64,000 nucleotides of DNA from Lysobacteraceae bacterium NML03-0222 (GCA_002798195.1 NWQM01000001.1:62001-126000), one strand, 5' to 3'. Numbered from the stretch's first letter, positions 8,260 to 16,462 are shown. Numbers and translations: made by a program. The notes: generated from the letters alone by a model not told the origin.

Positions 8260-8688
8260 ATGAAAACTTTTACCGCCAAGAACGAGACCGTCCAGCGCGA
8301 CTGGTACGTGGTCGATGCCGAAGGCAAGACCCTCGGTCGTCTCGCCGCAGAACTGGCCTACCGCCTGCGCGGCAAGCACAAGCCGGTTTACACCCCGCAT
8401 GTTGATACCGGCGATTACATGGTCGTCATCAATGCCGAAAAGATTGCCGTCACCGGCAAGAAGCTTTCGGACAAGAAGTATCACCGTTTCACCGGCTATG
8501 TCGGCAACCTCAAGACCGAAACCCTGGCCGAGGCGCTGGAGCGCCACCCCGAGCGCGTGATTGAAATCGCCGTCAAGGGCATGCTGCCGAAGAACCCGCT
8601 CGGCCGCGCCATGTACAAGAAGCTCAAGGTCTATGCTGGCCCCGAGCATCCGCACGCTGCCCAGCAGCCGCAGGTTCTGGATATCTAA
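8260..8688 (+). CDS. rplM: 50S ribosomal protein L13
   Basis: L13 is an early assembly protein of the large ribosomal subunit. The 142-residue protein matches the normal length. RDWYVVDAEGKTLGRLA, LRGKHKPVYTPHVDTGD, KYHRFTGYVG and GMLPKNPLGRAMYKKLKVY are the family blocks. The ATG at 8260 gives MKTFTAKNETVQRDW; the frame open upstream of it is ignored because it crosses the promoter. rpsI follows after 12 bases, the usual L13-S9 pair. Confidence 0.98.
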   Translation: MKTFTAKNETVQRDWYVVDAEGKTLGRLAAELAYRLRGKHKPVYTPHVDTGDYMVVINAEKIAVTGKKLSDKKYHRFTGYVGNLKTETLAEALERHPERVIEIAVKGMLPKNPLGRAMYKKLKVYAGPEHPHAAQQPQVLDI

Positions 8689-8700
8689 GGTCTGACGATA

Positions 8701-9093
8701 ATGGCACTTCAACAGAATTACGGCACTGGCCGTCGCAAGTCCTCCACCGCCCGCGTGTTCCTGCGCAAGGGTTCGGGCAATATCACCATCAATGGCCGTC
8801 CGCTGGACGAGTTCTTCGGTCGCGAAACCGCGCGCATGATCGTGCGCCAGCCGCTGGAGCTGACCCAGTCGCTGGACAAGTTCGACGTGGTGGCAACCGC
8901 CAGCGGCGGTGGCACCACGGGTCAAGCGGGTGCAGTGCGTCTGGGCATTGCCCGCGCGCTGGTGGAATATGATGAAACCCTGAAGGCCGAGCTGCGCAAG
9001 GCCGGTTTCATGACCCGCGATGCCCGCGAAGTGGAACGCAAGAAGGTCGGCCTGCACAAGGCACGCCGCGCCACCCAGTTCTCCAAGCGTTAA
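8701..9093 (+). CDS. rpsI: 30S ribosomal protein S9
   Basis: S9 binds 16S rRNA in the head of the small subunit, and its C-terminal tail reaches the P-site tRNA. The 130-residue protein shows YGTGRRKSSTARVFLRKGSG, DEFFGRETARM, GGGTTGQAGAVRLGIARAL and the basic tail VGLHKARRATQFSKR ending in Ser-Lys-Arg, as in nearly all bacteria. It is co-transcribed with rplM from the promoter at 8134-8162. Confidence 0.98.
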   Translation: MALQQNYGTGRRKSSTARVFLRKGSGNITINGRPLDEFFGRETARMIVRQPLELTQSLDKFDVVATASGGGTTGQAGAVRLGIARALVEYDETLKAELRKAGFMTRDAREVERKKVGLHKARRATQFSKR

Positions 9094-9106
9094 TCGCGAC
9101 TGCATT

Positions 9107-9138
9107 AGCTGTTGCCCGCGTTATTATGGGCAACAGCT
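9107..9138 (+). other. Perfect 11-bp hairpin after rpsI
   Basis: AGCTGTTGCCC and its exact reverse complement GGGCAACAGCT flank a 10-base loop 14 bases after the rpsI stop. There is no T-run, so it may be a 3'-end stabilising or processing structure rather than an intrinsic terminator. Confidence 0.6.
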
Positions 9139-9146
9139 GAAAGCAC

Positions 9147-9175
9147 TTTCGTTTGCAGCACAAAAGCAGTACAAT
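9147..9175 (+). promoter_or_regulatory. Candidate promoter of tRNA-Gln
   Basis: TACAAT at 9170-9175 is a good -10 element 11 bases before the mature tRNA 5' end. The hexamer 17 bases upstream (TTTCGT) is a poor -35, so only the -10 is well supported. Confidence 0.4.
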
Positions 9176-9186
9176 GCACAGCCTCT

Positions 9187-9261
9187 AGCCCCGTCGCCAA
9201 GCGGTAAGGCACCTGACTCTGACTCAGGCATTCGGTGGTTCGAATCCATCCGGGGCTGCCA
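9187..9261 (+). tRNA. tRNA-Gln (anticodon CTG)
   Basis: The cloverleaf folds by eye: acceptor AGCCCCG/CGGGGCT, D-loop with AAGCGGTAAGGC, anticodon stem CCTGA/TCAGG with loop CTCTGAC (anticodon CTG, reading CAG), T-arm with GGTTCGAATCC, discriminator G and an encoded CCA. The body closely resembles E. coli tRNA-Gln. Confidence 0.95.
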
Positions 9262-9296
9262 AATCCGAATACTCGCCTTGGGCGAGAACTCCGGTC

Positions 9297-9325
9297 AAAA
9301 AGCCCGCCTCTCGGTGGGCTTTTTT
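9297..9325 (+). terminator. Rho-independent terminator after tRNA-Gln
   Basis: AAAAAGCCC pairs with GGGCTTTTT around an inner GCC/GGT stem and a TCTC loop, followed by a run of six T. It lies 35 bases past the tRNA and would also reduce read-through into the dioxygenase gene. Confidence 0.85.
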
Positions 9326-9353
9326 CGTTGCTTAGCAGGAGTCTCCCATAGCG

Positions 9354-10097
9354 ATGTTCCAGCCGCCGTTTTCAACGCCCGCATCCTTGCTGGCCGATAT
9401 TCGCGCGCAGGGCTATGCGCTGCTGACCCCGCAGGATGTGGCAAGTTTGACGGGGGTCACGGCCGCGCAGCTACAGGTCTTGCAGGCTGCCTGGGATGAC
9501 TTGCTGCCGGACGAATACCTGCGCGATGGCGGTCGTTATCGCGCGCGTCGTCATGCCAGCTATCACTATCAGGCGGGGGTGCTGCAAGATGTGCCGCATC
9601 GCGCGCATTGGCAATCACTGGAGTACAACGCCCTGCATGGCGGCATGCAGCGCTGGTTTGCGCCGGTGACCGAGGCGACGCGCAACCTGCCTGCCTGGGA
9701 AAAATTGATTGTCGGTATTGGCAAGGTTTGCGATGCGCTTGCCGGCAGCCAGCGCTGGTCGGTGGAGGCGCATCAGTTCCGCATTGATACCGGCGATGGC
9801 ATAGGTCGCCCTACGCCTGAAGGCGCTCATCGTGATGGCGTGGATTTTGTCGCGGTTTTCTTGCTGGCAAGGCAGGGCATCAAGGGCGGTGAAACCCGCG
9901 TATTCGAGGCCGATGGCCCGGCCGGACGGCGCTTTACTTTGGAGGCGCCCTGGAGCCTGCTGCTGATGGATGATGCAAGAGTGATTCATGAATCTACGCC
10001 GATTCAGCCGGAAACGCCCGGTGTACTGGGCTACCGCGACACGCTGGTGCTGACTTACCGCGCCGGCGGTTTTCAGGATGAAGTCGCTGCCGCTTAG
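9354..10097 (+). CDS. 2-oxoglutarate/Fe(II)-dependent dioxygenase family protein
   Basis: This 247-residue protein resembles the 2OG-Fe dioxygenase family that includes BsmA and L-isoleucine 4-hydroxylase (free amino acid hydroxylases). The iron ligands are visible as the H-x-D pair in GAHRDGVDF and the distal His in RVIHEST; the Arg in LGYRDTLVLTYR could bind 2-oxoglutarate. The substrate is unknown. GGAG lies about 13 bases before the ATG, a little far. It sits between the tRNA terminator and the fumarylacetoacetase gene, with only 44 bases to the latter. Confidence 0.75.
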   Translation: MFQPPFSTPASLLADIRAQGYALLTPQDVASLTGVTAAQLQVLQAAWDDLLPDEYLRDGGRYRARRHASYHYQAGVLQDVPHRAHWQSLEYNALHGGMQRWFAPVTEATRNLPAWEKLIVGIGKVCDALAGSQRWSVEAHQFRIDTGDGIGRPTPEGAHRDGVDFVAVFLLARQGIKGGETRVFEADGPAGRRFTLEAPWSLLLMDDARVIHESTPIQPETPGVLGYRDTLVLTYRAGGFQDEVAAA

Positions 10098-10141
10098 GCG
10101 CCCGAACATTACAATGTAGTCAACTCATTTCTGGAGCTTGC

Positions 10142-11131
10142 ATGAAACTTGGTTCTCTCAAAGAAGGTGGCCGCGACGGCACCCTGATTGTCGTTTCCCG
10201 TGACCTGGCTCGCGGTGTACGCGCCACCGGTATCGCCGCCACCTTGCAGGCTGCACTGGAAGACTGGAGCAATGCCGCGCCGCGTCTGAATGCCCTGTAC
10301 CAGGCCTTGAATGAGGGCAAGGCAGAGGCGGCGCTCGATATCGACATGAAGGCGCTGGCCGCGCCCTTGCCGCGCGCCTACGAGTTTGTCGATGGCAGCG
10401 CCTATCTGCCGCATGTGGAGCGTGTGCGCCGTGCCCGTGGCGCGGAAGTGCCGGAGAGCTTCTATGTCGATCCGCTGATGTATCAGGCGGTCAGCGCCGG
10501 CTTTTATGGGCCGCGCGATCCGGTCAAGGTGGTCAGCGAAGACTATGGCATTGACCTGGAAGCTGAAATCGTTGTGATTACCGATGATGTGCCGATGGCC
10601 GTGACCCCGGAACAGGCCGCCGCTCATATCCAGCTGATTGGTTTGGTGAATGACGTTTCGCTGCGCAACCTGATTCCGCCGGAGCTGGCCAAGGGCTTTG
10701 GCTTTTTGCAGTCCAAGCCGCGCTCGGCGCTTTCGCCGGTGTTCGTCACCCCGGACGAATTGGGCGATGCCTGGCAGGACAGCAAGGTGCATCTGCCGCT
10801 TCTGACCCATATCAATGGCAAGTGGTTCGGCGCACCGGAAGCCGGTGTGGACATGCAGTTCAATTTCGCGCAATTGGTGGCGCATGCGGCCAAGACCCGA
10901 CCGCTGTCGGCTGGCACCATTGTCGGCTCGGGCACCATTGCCAATGAAGACACCGGCAAAGGCGCTTCCTGCTTTGCTGAGCAACGCACCGTGGAAACCC
11001 TGCGTGATGGCAAGCCGTCCACGCCGTTCATGTCGTTTGGTGATGTGGTGCGCATTGAAATGAAAGACCGCGATGGACGCGATATTTTCGGTGCCATCGA
11101 GCAGGTCATCGAGCAGCAGGCCGCGCCGTAA
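10142..11131 (+). CDS. Fumarylacetoacetate hydrolase family protein
   Basis: A 329-residue FAH-fold enzyme. Conserved pieces are YVDPLMYQAVSAGFYGP, the metal-binding DLEAEIVVIT (Glu-x-Glu), LIGLVNDVSLRN, KPRSALSPVFVTPDELG and GTIVGSGTIANED. The maleylacetoacetate isomerase gene follows directly, so cleavage of fumarylacetoacetate to fumarate and acetoacetate in tyrosine/homogentisate breakdown is the likely reaction (context-based). The earlier pathway genes (HppD, HmgA) are not in the window. GGAG precedes the ATG by about 8 bases. Confidence 0.88.
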   Translation: MKLGSLKEGGRDGTLIVVSRDLARGVRATGIAATLQAALEDWSNAAPRLNALYQALNEGKAEAALDIDMKALAAPLPRAYEFVDGSAYLPHVERVRRARGAEVPESFYVDPLMYQAVSAGFYGPRDPVKVVSEDYGIDLEAEIVVITDDVPMAVTPEQAAAHIQLIGLVNDVSLRNLIPPELAKGFGFLQSKPRSALSPVFVTPDELGDAWQDSKVHLPLLTHINGKWFGAPEAGVDMQFNFAQLVAHAAKTRPLSAGTIVGSGTIANEDTGKGASCFAEQRTVETLRDGKPSTPFMSFGDVVRIEMKDRDGRDIFGAIEQVIEQQAAP

Positions 11132-11185
11132 CAGTGCGGAGTGCAGGCGCCCATTGGGCGCCTGCCTTGTTTGAGAGGCAATCCC

Positions 11186-11839
11186 ATGTCCGAGCTGGTC
11201 TTGTATTCCTATTGGCGCTCCAGCGCCGCCTATCGCGTGCGCATTGGTTTGAATCTGAAGTCGCTGCCGTACACGCAGAAAAATGTGCATTTGCTGCGCG
11301 ATGGCGGCGAGCAGCGCAGTGCTGCTTACCGCGCCATGAATCCGCAGGCGCTACTGCCCACCTTGCAGCATGGGAATGTGGTGCTGAACCAATCGCTGGC
11401 GATTCTTGAATATCTTGACGAAATCCACCCTGCGCCTGCCCTGCTGCCCGATGATGCGGCAGGCCGTGCCCGCGTGCGTGCACTGGCGCAATTGGTGGCC
11501 TGTGATATTCATCCGCTCAATAATCTGCGCGTAGGGCAGTATCTGAAGGCTGAGTACATGCTGGAGCAGGCGGCGGTAGAAGACTGGATGCGCCATTGGA
11601 TGCGCGAAGGTTTTGCCGCGATGGAGGCAATGCTTGCCCAGAGCGAGCAAACCGGCGCTCTCTGCCATGGCGATACACCGACGCTGGCGGATATTTGCCT
11701 GATTCCACAGCTTTACAATGCTCACCGCTTTGGTCTTGATATGGCGGCCTACCCCACGCTTGCGGCTATCGAGGCGCGCGCGCTTGCCTTGCCGGCGTTC
11801 GAAGCGGCAAGGCCGGAAAATCAGCCGGATGCGGCATAG
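11186..11839 (+). CDS. maiA: Maleylacetoacetate isomerase (zeta-class GST)
   Basis: MaiA isomerises 4-maleylacetoacetate to fumarylacetoacetate with glutathione. The 217-residue protein has the zeta-class signature SYWRSSAAYRVRIGLNLK (catalytic Ser-Ser near residue 10), the thioredoxin-fold NPQALLPTLQ and QSLAILEYLDE, and the helical C-terminal domain with CDIHPLNNLRVGQYL. The start at MSELVLYSYW follows GAGAGG by 7 bases; the upstream extension of the frame has no family similarity. It is the last gene of the fah-mai pair and is followed by a strong terminator. Confidence 0.95.
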   Translation: MSELVLYSYWRSSAAYRVRIGLNLKSLPYTQKNVHLLRDGGEQRSAAYRAMNPQALLPTLQHGNVVLNQSLAILEYLDEIHPAPALLPDDAAGRARVRALAQLVACDIHPLNNLRVGQYLKAEYMLEQAAVEDWMRHWMREGFAAMEAMLAQSEQTGALCHGDTPTLADICLIPQLYNAHRFGLDMAAYPTLAAIEARALALPAFEAARPENQPDAA

Positions 11840-11850
11840 CTCAAATGCTG

Positions 11851-11878
11851 AAAACGCCTCGCAGATGCGAGGCGTTTT
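11851..11878. terminator. Bidirectional terminator between maiA and pilU
   Basis: AAAACGCCTCGCA and its exact complement TGCGAGGCGTTTT form a 13-bp near-closed hairpin with A- and T-runs on both sides, suited to end both convergent transcripts. Confidence 0.9.
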
Positions 11879-11886
11879 GGATTCCG

Positions 11887-13146
11887 TCAGCCATTGAAAT
11901 TGCTCTCATCAAACCCCTGGGTAATGCCGGGAATAGGGGAGTTGAAGGTATCCATCAATGCACGATTCTCCGATGGATCAGGCAATGTATTGAACTGGAA
12001 TGGATTAGCCTCTCCGATAGAGGGGGCGACAATGGGCACTGGTGTGGCGGTGAATACATCGGCGTATGGGTCGTGTTCGGTTTGGCTACCTTCGGAGAGG
12101 CGGAATTTCAGTGCCAGCCCATCAGGTGAGTCGGATGCATTGAGCGCTTCTTCCATTTCAATCCGGTCTTGCTTGTAAAGATTGAATAGCGCCTGATCGA
12201 AAGTTTGCATCTGTTCGGCCAGTGACTCCTCCATCGCCTGCTTGATTTTGTGGATTTCACCGCGACGCATCAAATCACGCACAAATGGGGTATTGATGAG
12301 CACTTCCACGGCAGGCAGGCGTTTGCCGTCCTTGCCCTTTACCAAGCGCTGAGAAATCACCGCATTGAGATTCAAGGACAGGTTCATCAGCACATTCTTG
12401 TGGGCGGCTTCCGGGAAGAAGTTCAAGATGCGCTCAAGTGCCTGGTCGGCATTGTTTGAATGCAGCGTGGCAAGACACAGGTGTCCAGTCTCCGAAAAGG
12501 CGATGGCGGCTTCCATCGTGGCAGCATCAAGAATTTCACCAATCAGAATCACGTCTGGCGCTTCGCGCATGGCGTTTTTCAAAGCATTGTGGAAGCTCTG
12601 GGTGTCAATGCCGACTTCGCGCTGATTGACCAGTGAGCGTTTGTGGCGATGCAGAAACTCGATCGGATCCTCGATGGTGAGAATATGCCCGGTCATGGTG
12701 CTGTTGCGATGGTCAATCATCGAGGCGAGCGTGGTGGACTTGCCCGAGCCGGTTGAGCCGACCACCAGTACCAGACCGCGCGGCTTGATGATGATGTCGC
12801 GCAGCACTGGCGGCAATTGCAGTTCCTCAATACTGGGAATTTCCGTACGGATGGTACGAATCACCATGCCGACTTCACCACGCTGGCGGAATACATTGAC
12901 GCGGAAGCGCCCTGCATCAGGAATGAGCACGGCCATGTTCATTTCCATGTCGCGCTCGAAAGCTTCGATCTGGTCTTTGTCCATCATCGAATACGCGATG
13001 CGCTCAACAAGACCGGAGGGCAGGCTGGTGCTACCAAGCGGATAAAGGCGACCCTCCACTTTGATGTGAATCGGTGCGCCCGTAGAAAGGAACATGTCCG
13101 ATCCATGCTTTTCGGCCATGAGCTTGAGAAATTGGGTGATGTCCAT
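11887..13146 (-). CDS. pilU: PilT/PilU-family type IV pilus retraction ATPase, PilU type
   Basis: A 419-residue secretion ATPase of the PilT/PilU family, which powers pilus retraction at the inner membrane base. Walker A is VGSTGSGKSTTLASM (near residue 135); ILTIEDPIE (Asp box) and LIGEILDAATMEAAIAFSETGHL (Walker B) follow. The usual Arg of the IGEIRD motif is Leu here, and the text resembles PilU more than PilT. The last 65 residues (from about SEGSQTEHDPY) extend beyond PilT and are low in complexity, with Pro, Asn and acidic residues. The start at MDITQFLKLM has GAGG just upstream. No pilT is adjacent. Confidence 0.88.
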   Translation of the reverse strand: MDITQFLKLMAEKHGSDMFLSTGAPIHIKVEGRLYPLGSTSLPSGLVERIAYSMMDKDQIEAFERDMEMNMAVLIPDAGRFRVNVFRQRGEVGMVIRTIRTEIPSIEELQLPPVLRDIIIKPRGLVLVVGSTGSGKSTTLASMIDHRNSTMTGHILTIEDPIEFLHRHKRSLVNQREVGIDTQSFHNALKNAMREAPDVILIGEILDAATMEAAIAFSETGHLCLATLHSNNADQALERILNFFPEAAHKNVLMNLSLNLNAVISQRLVKGKDGKRLPAVEVLINTPFVRDLMRRGEIHKIKQAMEESLAEQMQTFDQALFNLYKQDRIEMEEALNASDSPDGLALKFRLSEGSQTEHDPYADVFTATPVPIVAPSIGEANPFQFNTLPDPSENRALMDTFNSPIPGITQGFDESNFNG

Positions 13147-13203
13147 GATTGCCTCGGAGTCCAAGTGAGCGGGCGATAATACTGTGTCCGAGCTTGGCAA
13201 TAA

Positions 13204-13233
13204 AAAACGGCACGGGTTGCCCCGTGCCGTTTT
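13204..13233 (-). terminator. Terminator of the DUF481 gene
   Basis: AAAACGGCACGGG pairs with CCCGTGCCGTTTT around a TTGC loop; read on the minus strand it ends in a run of six T. It lies 20 bases past the stop of the DUF481 gene and before pilU, so pilU probably has its own promoter. Confidence 0.85.
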
Positions 13234-13252
13234 ATGTTCTGGAAATAGGTGA

Positions 13253-13975
13253 TTAGAAGCCGTACACCACGTTGACAGTGGTGAGTGTGTCGGTTTTCTT
13301 CACGCTAGGCAGTACATCGGTGTTGTGGCGGGTTTCCACGCCTGCTTTCAGTGCCAGCGCATCAGTCATCTTGACCTGGATGCCAAGATCGTTGCGCAGG
13401 AAAGTATTGTCACCATTGCCTTCTACCAACAGGTTGTCATAGACAGCCACGTTTTCATTGAACTGGTGCTTGAACTTCATGCCTGCGCGCGCAATGGCGC
13501 CATTCTCATGCACGCGCAAATCCTGCAGCTTGCTCCAGCGGTAACCACCACCAATCTCAAAGGTCAATTGGGTGGCTTCGTTATCCAGAGCATGGAAGCC
13601 GTAGCTGACTGCAGCGACGTTCTGGTATTCGTAGCTGGCGTAGTGGTCGCGCTCAATGCGCACACCACCGACGATATAGCTGCGTGCACTGAGGTCACGT
13701 GCAGCACTCAACAGGCCTTCATAGCGATAAGCAGTTTCATTGCCCTTGCTTTTCCCGTTCAAAAAGGCTGCGCCAGCGGTGTAAGTCCATTCGCCCTGAG
13801 TGCGCGCAGCAGCAAGCTTGCCAACCAGAGTGCGGCTGTCGGTATTGCCCTTGGCGATGGCAAGCCCCAGTTCGCCAGTTCCGCTCCAGCGGTCATCAGT
13901 ATTGTTGGCAGCAGTGGCGATGGCCGGAGTGCCCAGTAGTGCGGCGATGGCCAGCGCAATGACATGATTTTTCAT
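13253..13975 (-). CDS. DUF481 family outer-membrane protein
   Basis: This 240-residue protein has a signal peptide (MKNHVIALAIAALLGTPAIATA) and then alternating short beta-strand segments ending in an aromatic residue (VNVVYGF). That pattern fits an outer-membrane beta-barrel. The sequence GTGELGLAIAKGNTDSRTLVGKL is the start of the DUF481 (YdiY-like) domain, whose function is unknown. AAGGA 6 bases upstream supports the ATG at 13975. It is a single-gene unit with its own terminator, divergent from the WYL regulator across a 167-base gap. Confidence 0.85.
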   Translation of the reverse strand: MKNHVIALAIAALLGTPAIATAANNTDDRWSGTGELGLAIAKGNTDSRTLVGKLAAARTQGEWTYTAGAAFLNGKSKGNETAYRYEGLLSAARDLSARSYIVGGVRIERDHYASYEYQNVAAVSYGFHALDNEATQLTFEIGGGYRWSKLQDLRVHENGAIARAGMKFKHQFNENVAVYDNLLVEGNGDNTFLRNDLGIQVKMTDALALKAGVETRHNTDVLPSVKKTDTLTTVNVVYGF

Positions 13976-14118
13976 ACGATTCCTTTTTTGATTCGATGTT
14001 TTGATTTGATGGATAGTCGGGCGGGCTTGGCCGCACTGGCGAAAAATGTTGCTTGCACGAAGCTGAATGCGCGATTAGTAAATAAATTGTTATTCAGCGG
14101 CAGTGCATAGTGTCTTTT

Positions 14119-14134
14119 TGTGATCTATATCACG
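14119..14134 (+). promoter_or_regulatory. Predicted Clp/CRP binding site
   Basis: TGTGA-TCTATA-TCACG matches the CRP/Clp consensus TGTGA-N6-TCACA at nine of ten fixed bases. It ends 8 bases before the WYL regulator ATG, so binding would probably block transcription or translation initiation of that gene; it could also act on the divergent DUF481 gene. Confidence 0.6.
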
Positions 14135-14142
14135 GGTTTTCT

Positions 14143-15114
14143 ATGGATCGTTACGAACGTATTACAGTGCTGCACCGAATGCTGAAAAGCACGCGTACAG
14201 CAGTGCCCATGTCCAAGCTCATGCAGGAGCTCAATTGCTCACGCTCAACGGTGTATCGCTTGATTGCTTTTTTGCGTGATGCCTTGATGGCGCCGGTCGT
14301 GGGGGACTCGGAAGCCGGCTTCAGCTATGACCCGCAGGAGTCCGAGCGCTTTGAACTACCCGGTGTATGGCTGAGTTCCAGTGAGCTGCACGCGCTGCTG
14401 GCGACACAACAGTTATTGGCGCGTACTGGCAGCGGCGTGCTTTCCGAAGTGATGGCGCCGCTGCAACAGCGCATTGAGGCATTGCTGAATGAGCAGGCTG
14501 GCGGCAAGCCATGGCCATTGGAGCGGGTGCGCGTGATTCAGCACCGCATTCGCAAGTTGGATGAATCGGTTTTCCGTGCCGTGGCAATGGCAGTGCTGGA
14601 GCGTAAGCAGTTGCGGTTTGAATACCATGCTCGCATAACGGATCAGAACACATGGCGCTGGGTGTCGCCGCAGCGTATCACGCATTACCGTGACAACTGG
14701 TATCTGGATGTTTGGGATCATGATCGTGAGGCCTTGCGCAGCTTCTCGGTGGATCGCATTCAAAAGACACGATTACTGGATGAGGCTGCATTTGACGTGC
14801 CTGATGAGCAGTTGGACAGCCATCTTGCTGGCAGCTATGGCATTTTTGCTGGCGAGCCGAAAAATTGGGCGACGATCGTTTTCAGTGCCAGGGCGGCGCG
14901 TTGGGTGGCCGATGAGCGTTGGCACTCCAAGCAGCAGGGGCGGTTTCTGCCTGATGGGCGCTACGAGCTGAAGTTGCCCTATAGCAATGGACGCGAATTA
15001 TTGATGGATGTATTGCACTACGGCGCCGACGCTGTGATTACAGCGCCGGTTTCATTGCGCGAGCAAGCCAGACTGCTATTGGGTCTGGCATATGCGAATT
15101 ACGCCGATAGGTAA
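14143..15114 (+). CDS. WYL-domain transcriptional regulator (YafY-like)
   Basis: A 323-residue regulator. The N-terminal helix-turn-helix (about residues 5-60, VPMSKLMQELNCSRSTVYRLI) is followed by a WYL domain (about 145-225) that literally contains the W-Y-L triplet in HYRDNWYLDVWDHD, and by the family C-terminal extension (FSARAARWVADERWH). Such proteins sense small ligands or nucleic acids; the ligand here is unknown. I start at MDRYERITVLHRML, since the longer frame would run through the Clp box. It points toward the efflux operon but is separated by that operon's own promoter. Confidence 0.85.
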   Translation: MDRYERITVLHRMLKSTRTAVPMSKLMQELNCSRSTVYRLIAFLRDALMAPVVGDSEAGFSYDPQESERFELPGVWLSSSELHALLATQQLLARTGSGVLSEVMAPLQQRIEALLNEQAGGKPWPLERVRVIQHRIRKLDESVFRAVAMAVLERKQLRFEYHARITDQNTWRWVSPQRITHYRDNWYLDVWDHDREALRSFSVDRIQKTRLLDEAAFDVPDEQLDSHLAGSYGIFAGEPKNWATIVFSARAARWVADERWHSKQQGRFLPDGRYELKLPYSNGRELLMDVLHYGADAVITAPVSLREQARLLLGLAYANYADR

Positions 15115-15168
15115 GCGTGGCTGAAATTTGGGCTTGGAACCAAAAGCCGCAGCCCTTATTGAAGCTGA

Positions 15169-15197
15169 TTGACAATGAGTGAATGCTCATTCAATAT
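15169..15197 (+). promoter_or_regulatory. Promoter of the RND efflux operon
   Basis: A perfect -35 TTGACA (15169-15174) is followed 17 bases later by a weaker -10, CAATAT (15192-15197). The first efflux gene starts about 65 bases downstream. The spacer is filled by a palindromic operator. Confidence 0.65.
15174..15193 (+). promoter_or_regulatory. Palindromic operator, probably for the TetR encoded at the operon end
   Basis: Two overlapping inverted repeats fill the promoter spacer: AATGAG-N6-CTCATT (15174-15191) and TGAATG-CT-CATTCA (15180-15193). This is the usual size and place of a TetR-type operator; the repressor encoded by the fourth gene is the natural candidate (inference). Confidence 0.65.
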
Positions 15198-15262
15198 TTT
15201 TCGCCCTTCATGAGCGGCACGCTATCGGCGTGTCCATTTTTCATTTGACGAGCAAGCAAACC

Positions 15263-16462
15263 ATGGCTTCCAAAACCCTGCGCGCTACCGCGCTGTCTAT
15301 GTTGATTGCATCCTCTCTTTTTCTGACTGCCTGCGGCAAGGCGCCTGAGCAGCAGAACGCTGCGCCACCGCCGATGCCGGTGACGGTGGTGACCCTGAAG
15401 GCCGAAAGTGTGGCCTTGACCCGGGAGCTGGCCGGGCGCGCCAATGCTTCGCAGGTGGCCGAGGTGCGTCCGCAGGTCAGCGGCATCGTCGAGCGCCTGA
15501 TGTTCAATGAAGGCGGTAGCGTGCGCGCTGGGCAAGTGTTGTATCAAATCGACCAGACTGCTTTCCGGGCGGCGGCCAACAGTGCCCAGGCGTCGTTGGC
15601 GCGTGCGCAGGCGGCACTGACCACGGCACGCCTGAATGCTGAGCGCTCGGCAGAGCTGGTGAAGATTGATGCGGTCAGCCGTCAGGAGGATGAAACCGCG
15701 CAGGCGCAGCTTCGGCAGGCGCAAGCGGATGTCAATGCCGCACGCGCCCAAGTACAGAGCGCCCAAGTGCCATTGGGCTTCAGTCGTGTGACGGCGCCCA
15801 TCAGCGGTCGCATCAGCCATTCGGCGGTGACGCGCGGTGCGCTGGTGACCGCGGCGCAGGGCACGGCACTTGCCACTATCCAGCAGCTTGACCCGATGTA
15901 TGTGGAAGTGACGCAATCGAGCAGCGAGCTGTTGCAGCTACGCCGTGAAATCGAAGATGGTCAGTCGCAGGCCAGCGGCAGTGTGCCGGTGGAAATTCTG
16001 CTTGAAGATGGCAGCGTGTTCCCGCATGCCGGGCAGCTGCGTTTTGCCGAAGCCACGGTCAACCCGGCGACCGGCAGTGTACTGCTGCGTGTGGTGGTGC
16101 CCAATCCCGAGCAATTGTTGCTGCCGGGCATGTACGTCAAGGCACGCCTGACCAATGCCCAGCGCCAGGGGGCGCTGTTGGCTCCGCAGCAGGGCATTAC
16201 CCGCGATGCCAAGGGCAATGCCACGGCGTTGGTGGTGAATGCCGAAAACAAGGTCGAGCCGCGTGAGGTCAAGGTCAGCCGCGCCATTGGCGACAAGTGG
16301 CTGGTGGAATCGGGGCTGGCCGCCGGCGACAAGCTGATTGTGGCTGGTTTCCAGAAGATTGGCCCCGGCGCCGAAGTGGTGCCGCAGGAAGCAGGGGCGC
16401 AGCCATCCGCACCGGCAGGCGCCGGCACAGACAAGCCCGCTGCCCAGGCTGCTGGTAACTAA
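15263..16462 (+). CDS. RND efflux periplasmic adaptor lipoprotein (AcrA/MexA type)
   Basis: A 399-residue membrane fusion protein that would link the inner-membrane pump to the outer-membrane channel. It has a lipoprotein signal peptide ending in the lipobox LTAC, the lipoyl half-motif VRPQVSGIVERLMFNEGG, a coiled-coil hairpin (about 100-170, rich in Ala, Gln and Arg), then VTAPISGRISHSAVTRGALV and beta-barrel segments. The C-terminus is Ala-, Pro- and Gly-rich. The ATG at MASKTLRATAL gives a clean signal peptide; the frame upstream crosses the promoter. It is first of four genes with gaps of 15 bases or less. Confidence 0.93.
   Translation: MASKTLRATALSMLIASSLFLTACGKAPEQQNAAPPPMPVTVVTLKAESVALTRELAGRANASQVAEVRPQVSGIVERLMFNEGGSVRAGQVLYQIDQTAFRAAANSAQASLARAQAALTTARLNAERSAELVKIDAVSRQEDETAQAQLRQAQADVNAARAQVQSAQVPLGFSRVTAPISGRISHSAVTRGALVTAAQGTALATIQQLDPMYVEVTQSSSELLQLRREIEDGQSQASGSVPVEILLEDGSVFPHAGQLRFAEATVNPATGSVLLRVVVPNPEQLLLPGMYVKARLTNAQRQGALLAPQQGITRDAKGNATALVVNAENKVEPREVKVSRAIGDKWLVESGLAAGDKLIVAGFQKIGPGAEVVPQEAGAQPSAPAGAGTDKPAAQAAGN

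Noticed and set aside
9187..9325. tRNA-Gln as an attachment site of a mobile element
   Set aside because: No integrase, no repeat of the tRNA 3' end and no composition change nearby; the following genes look native.
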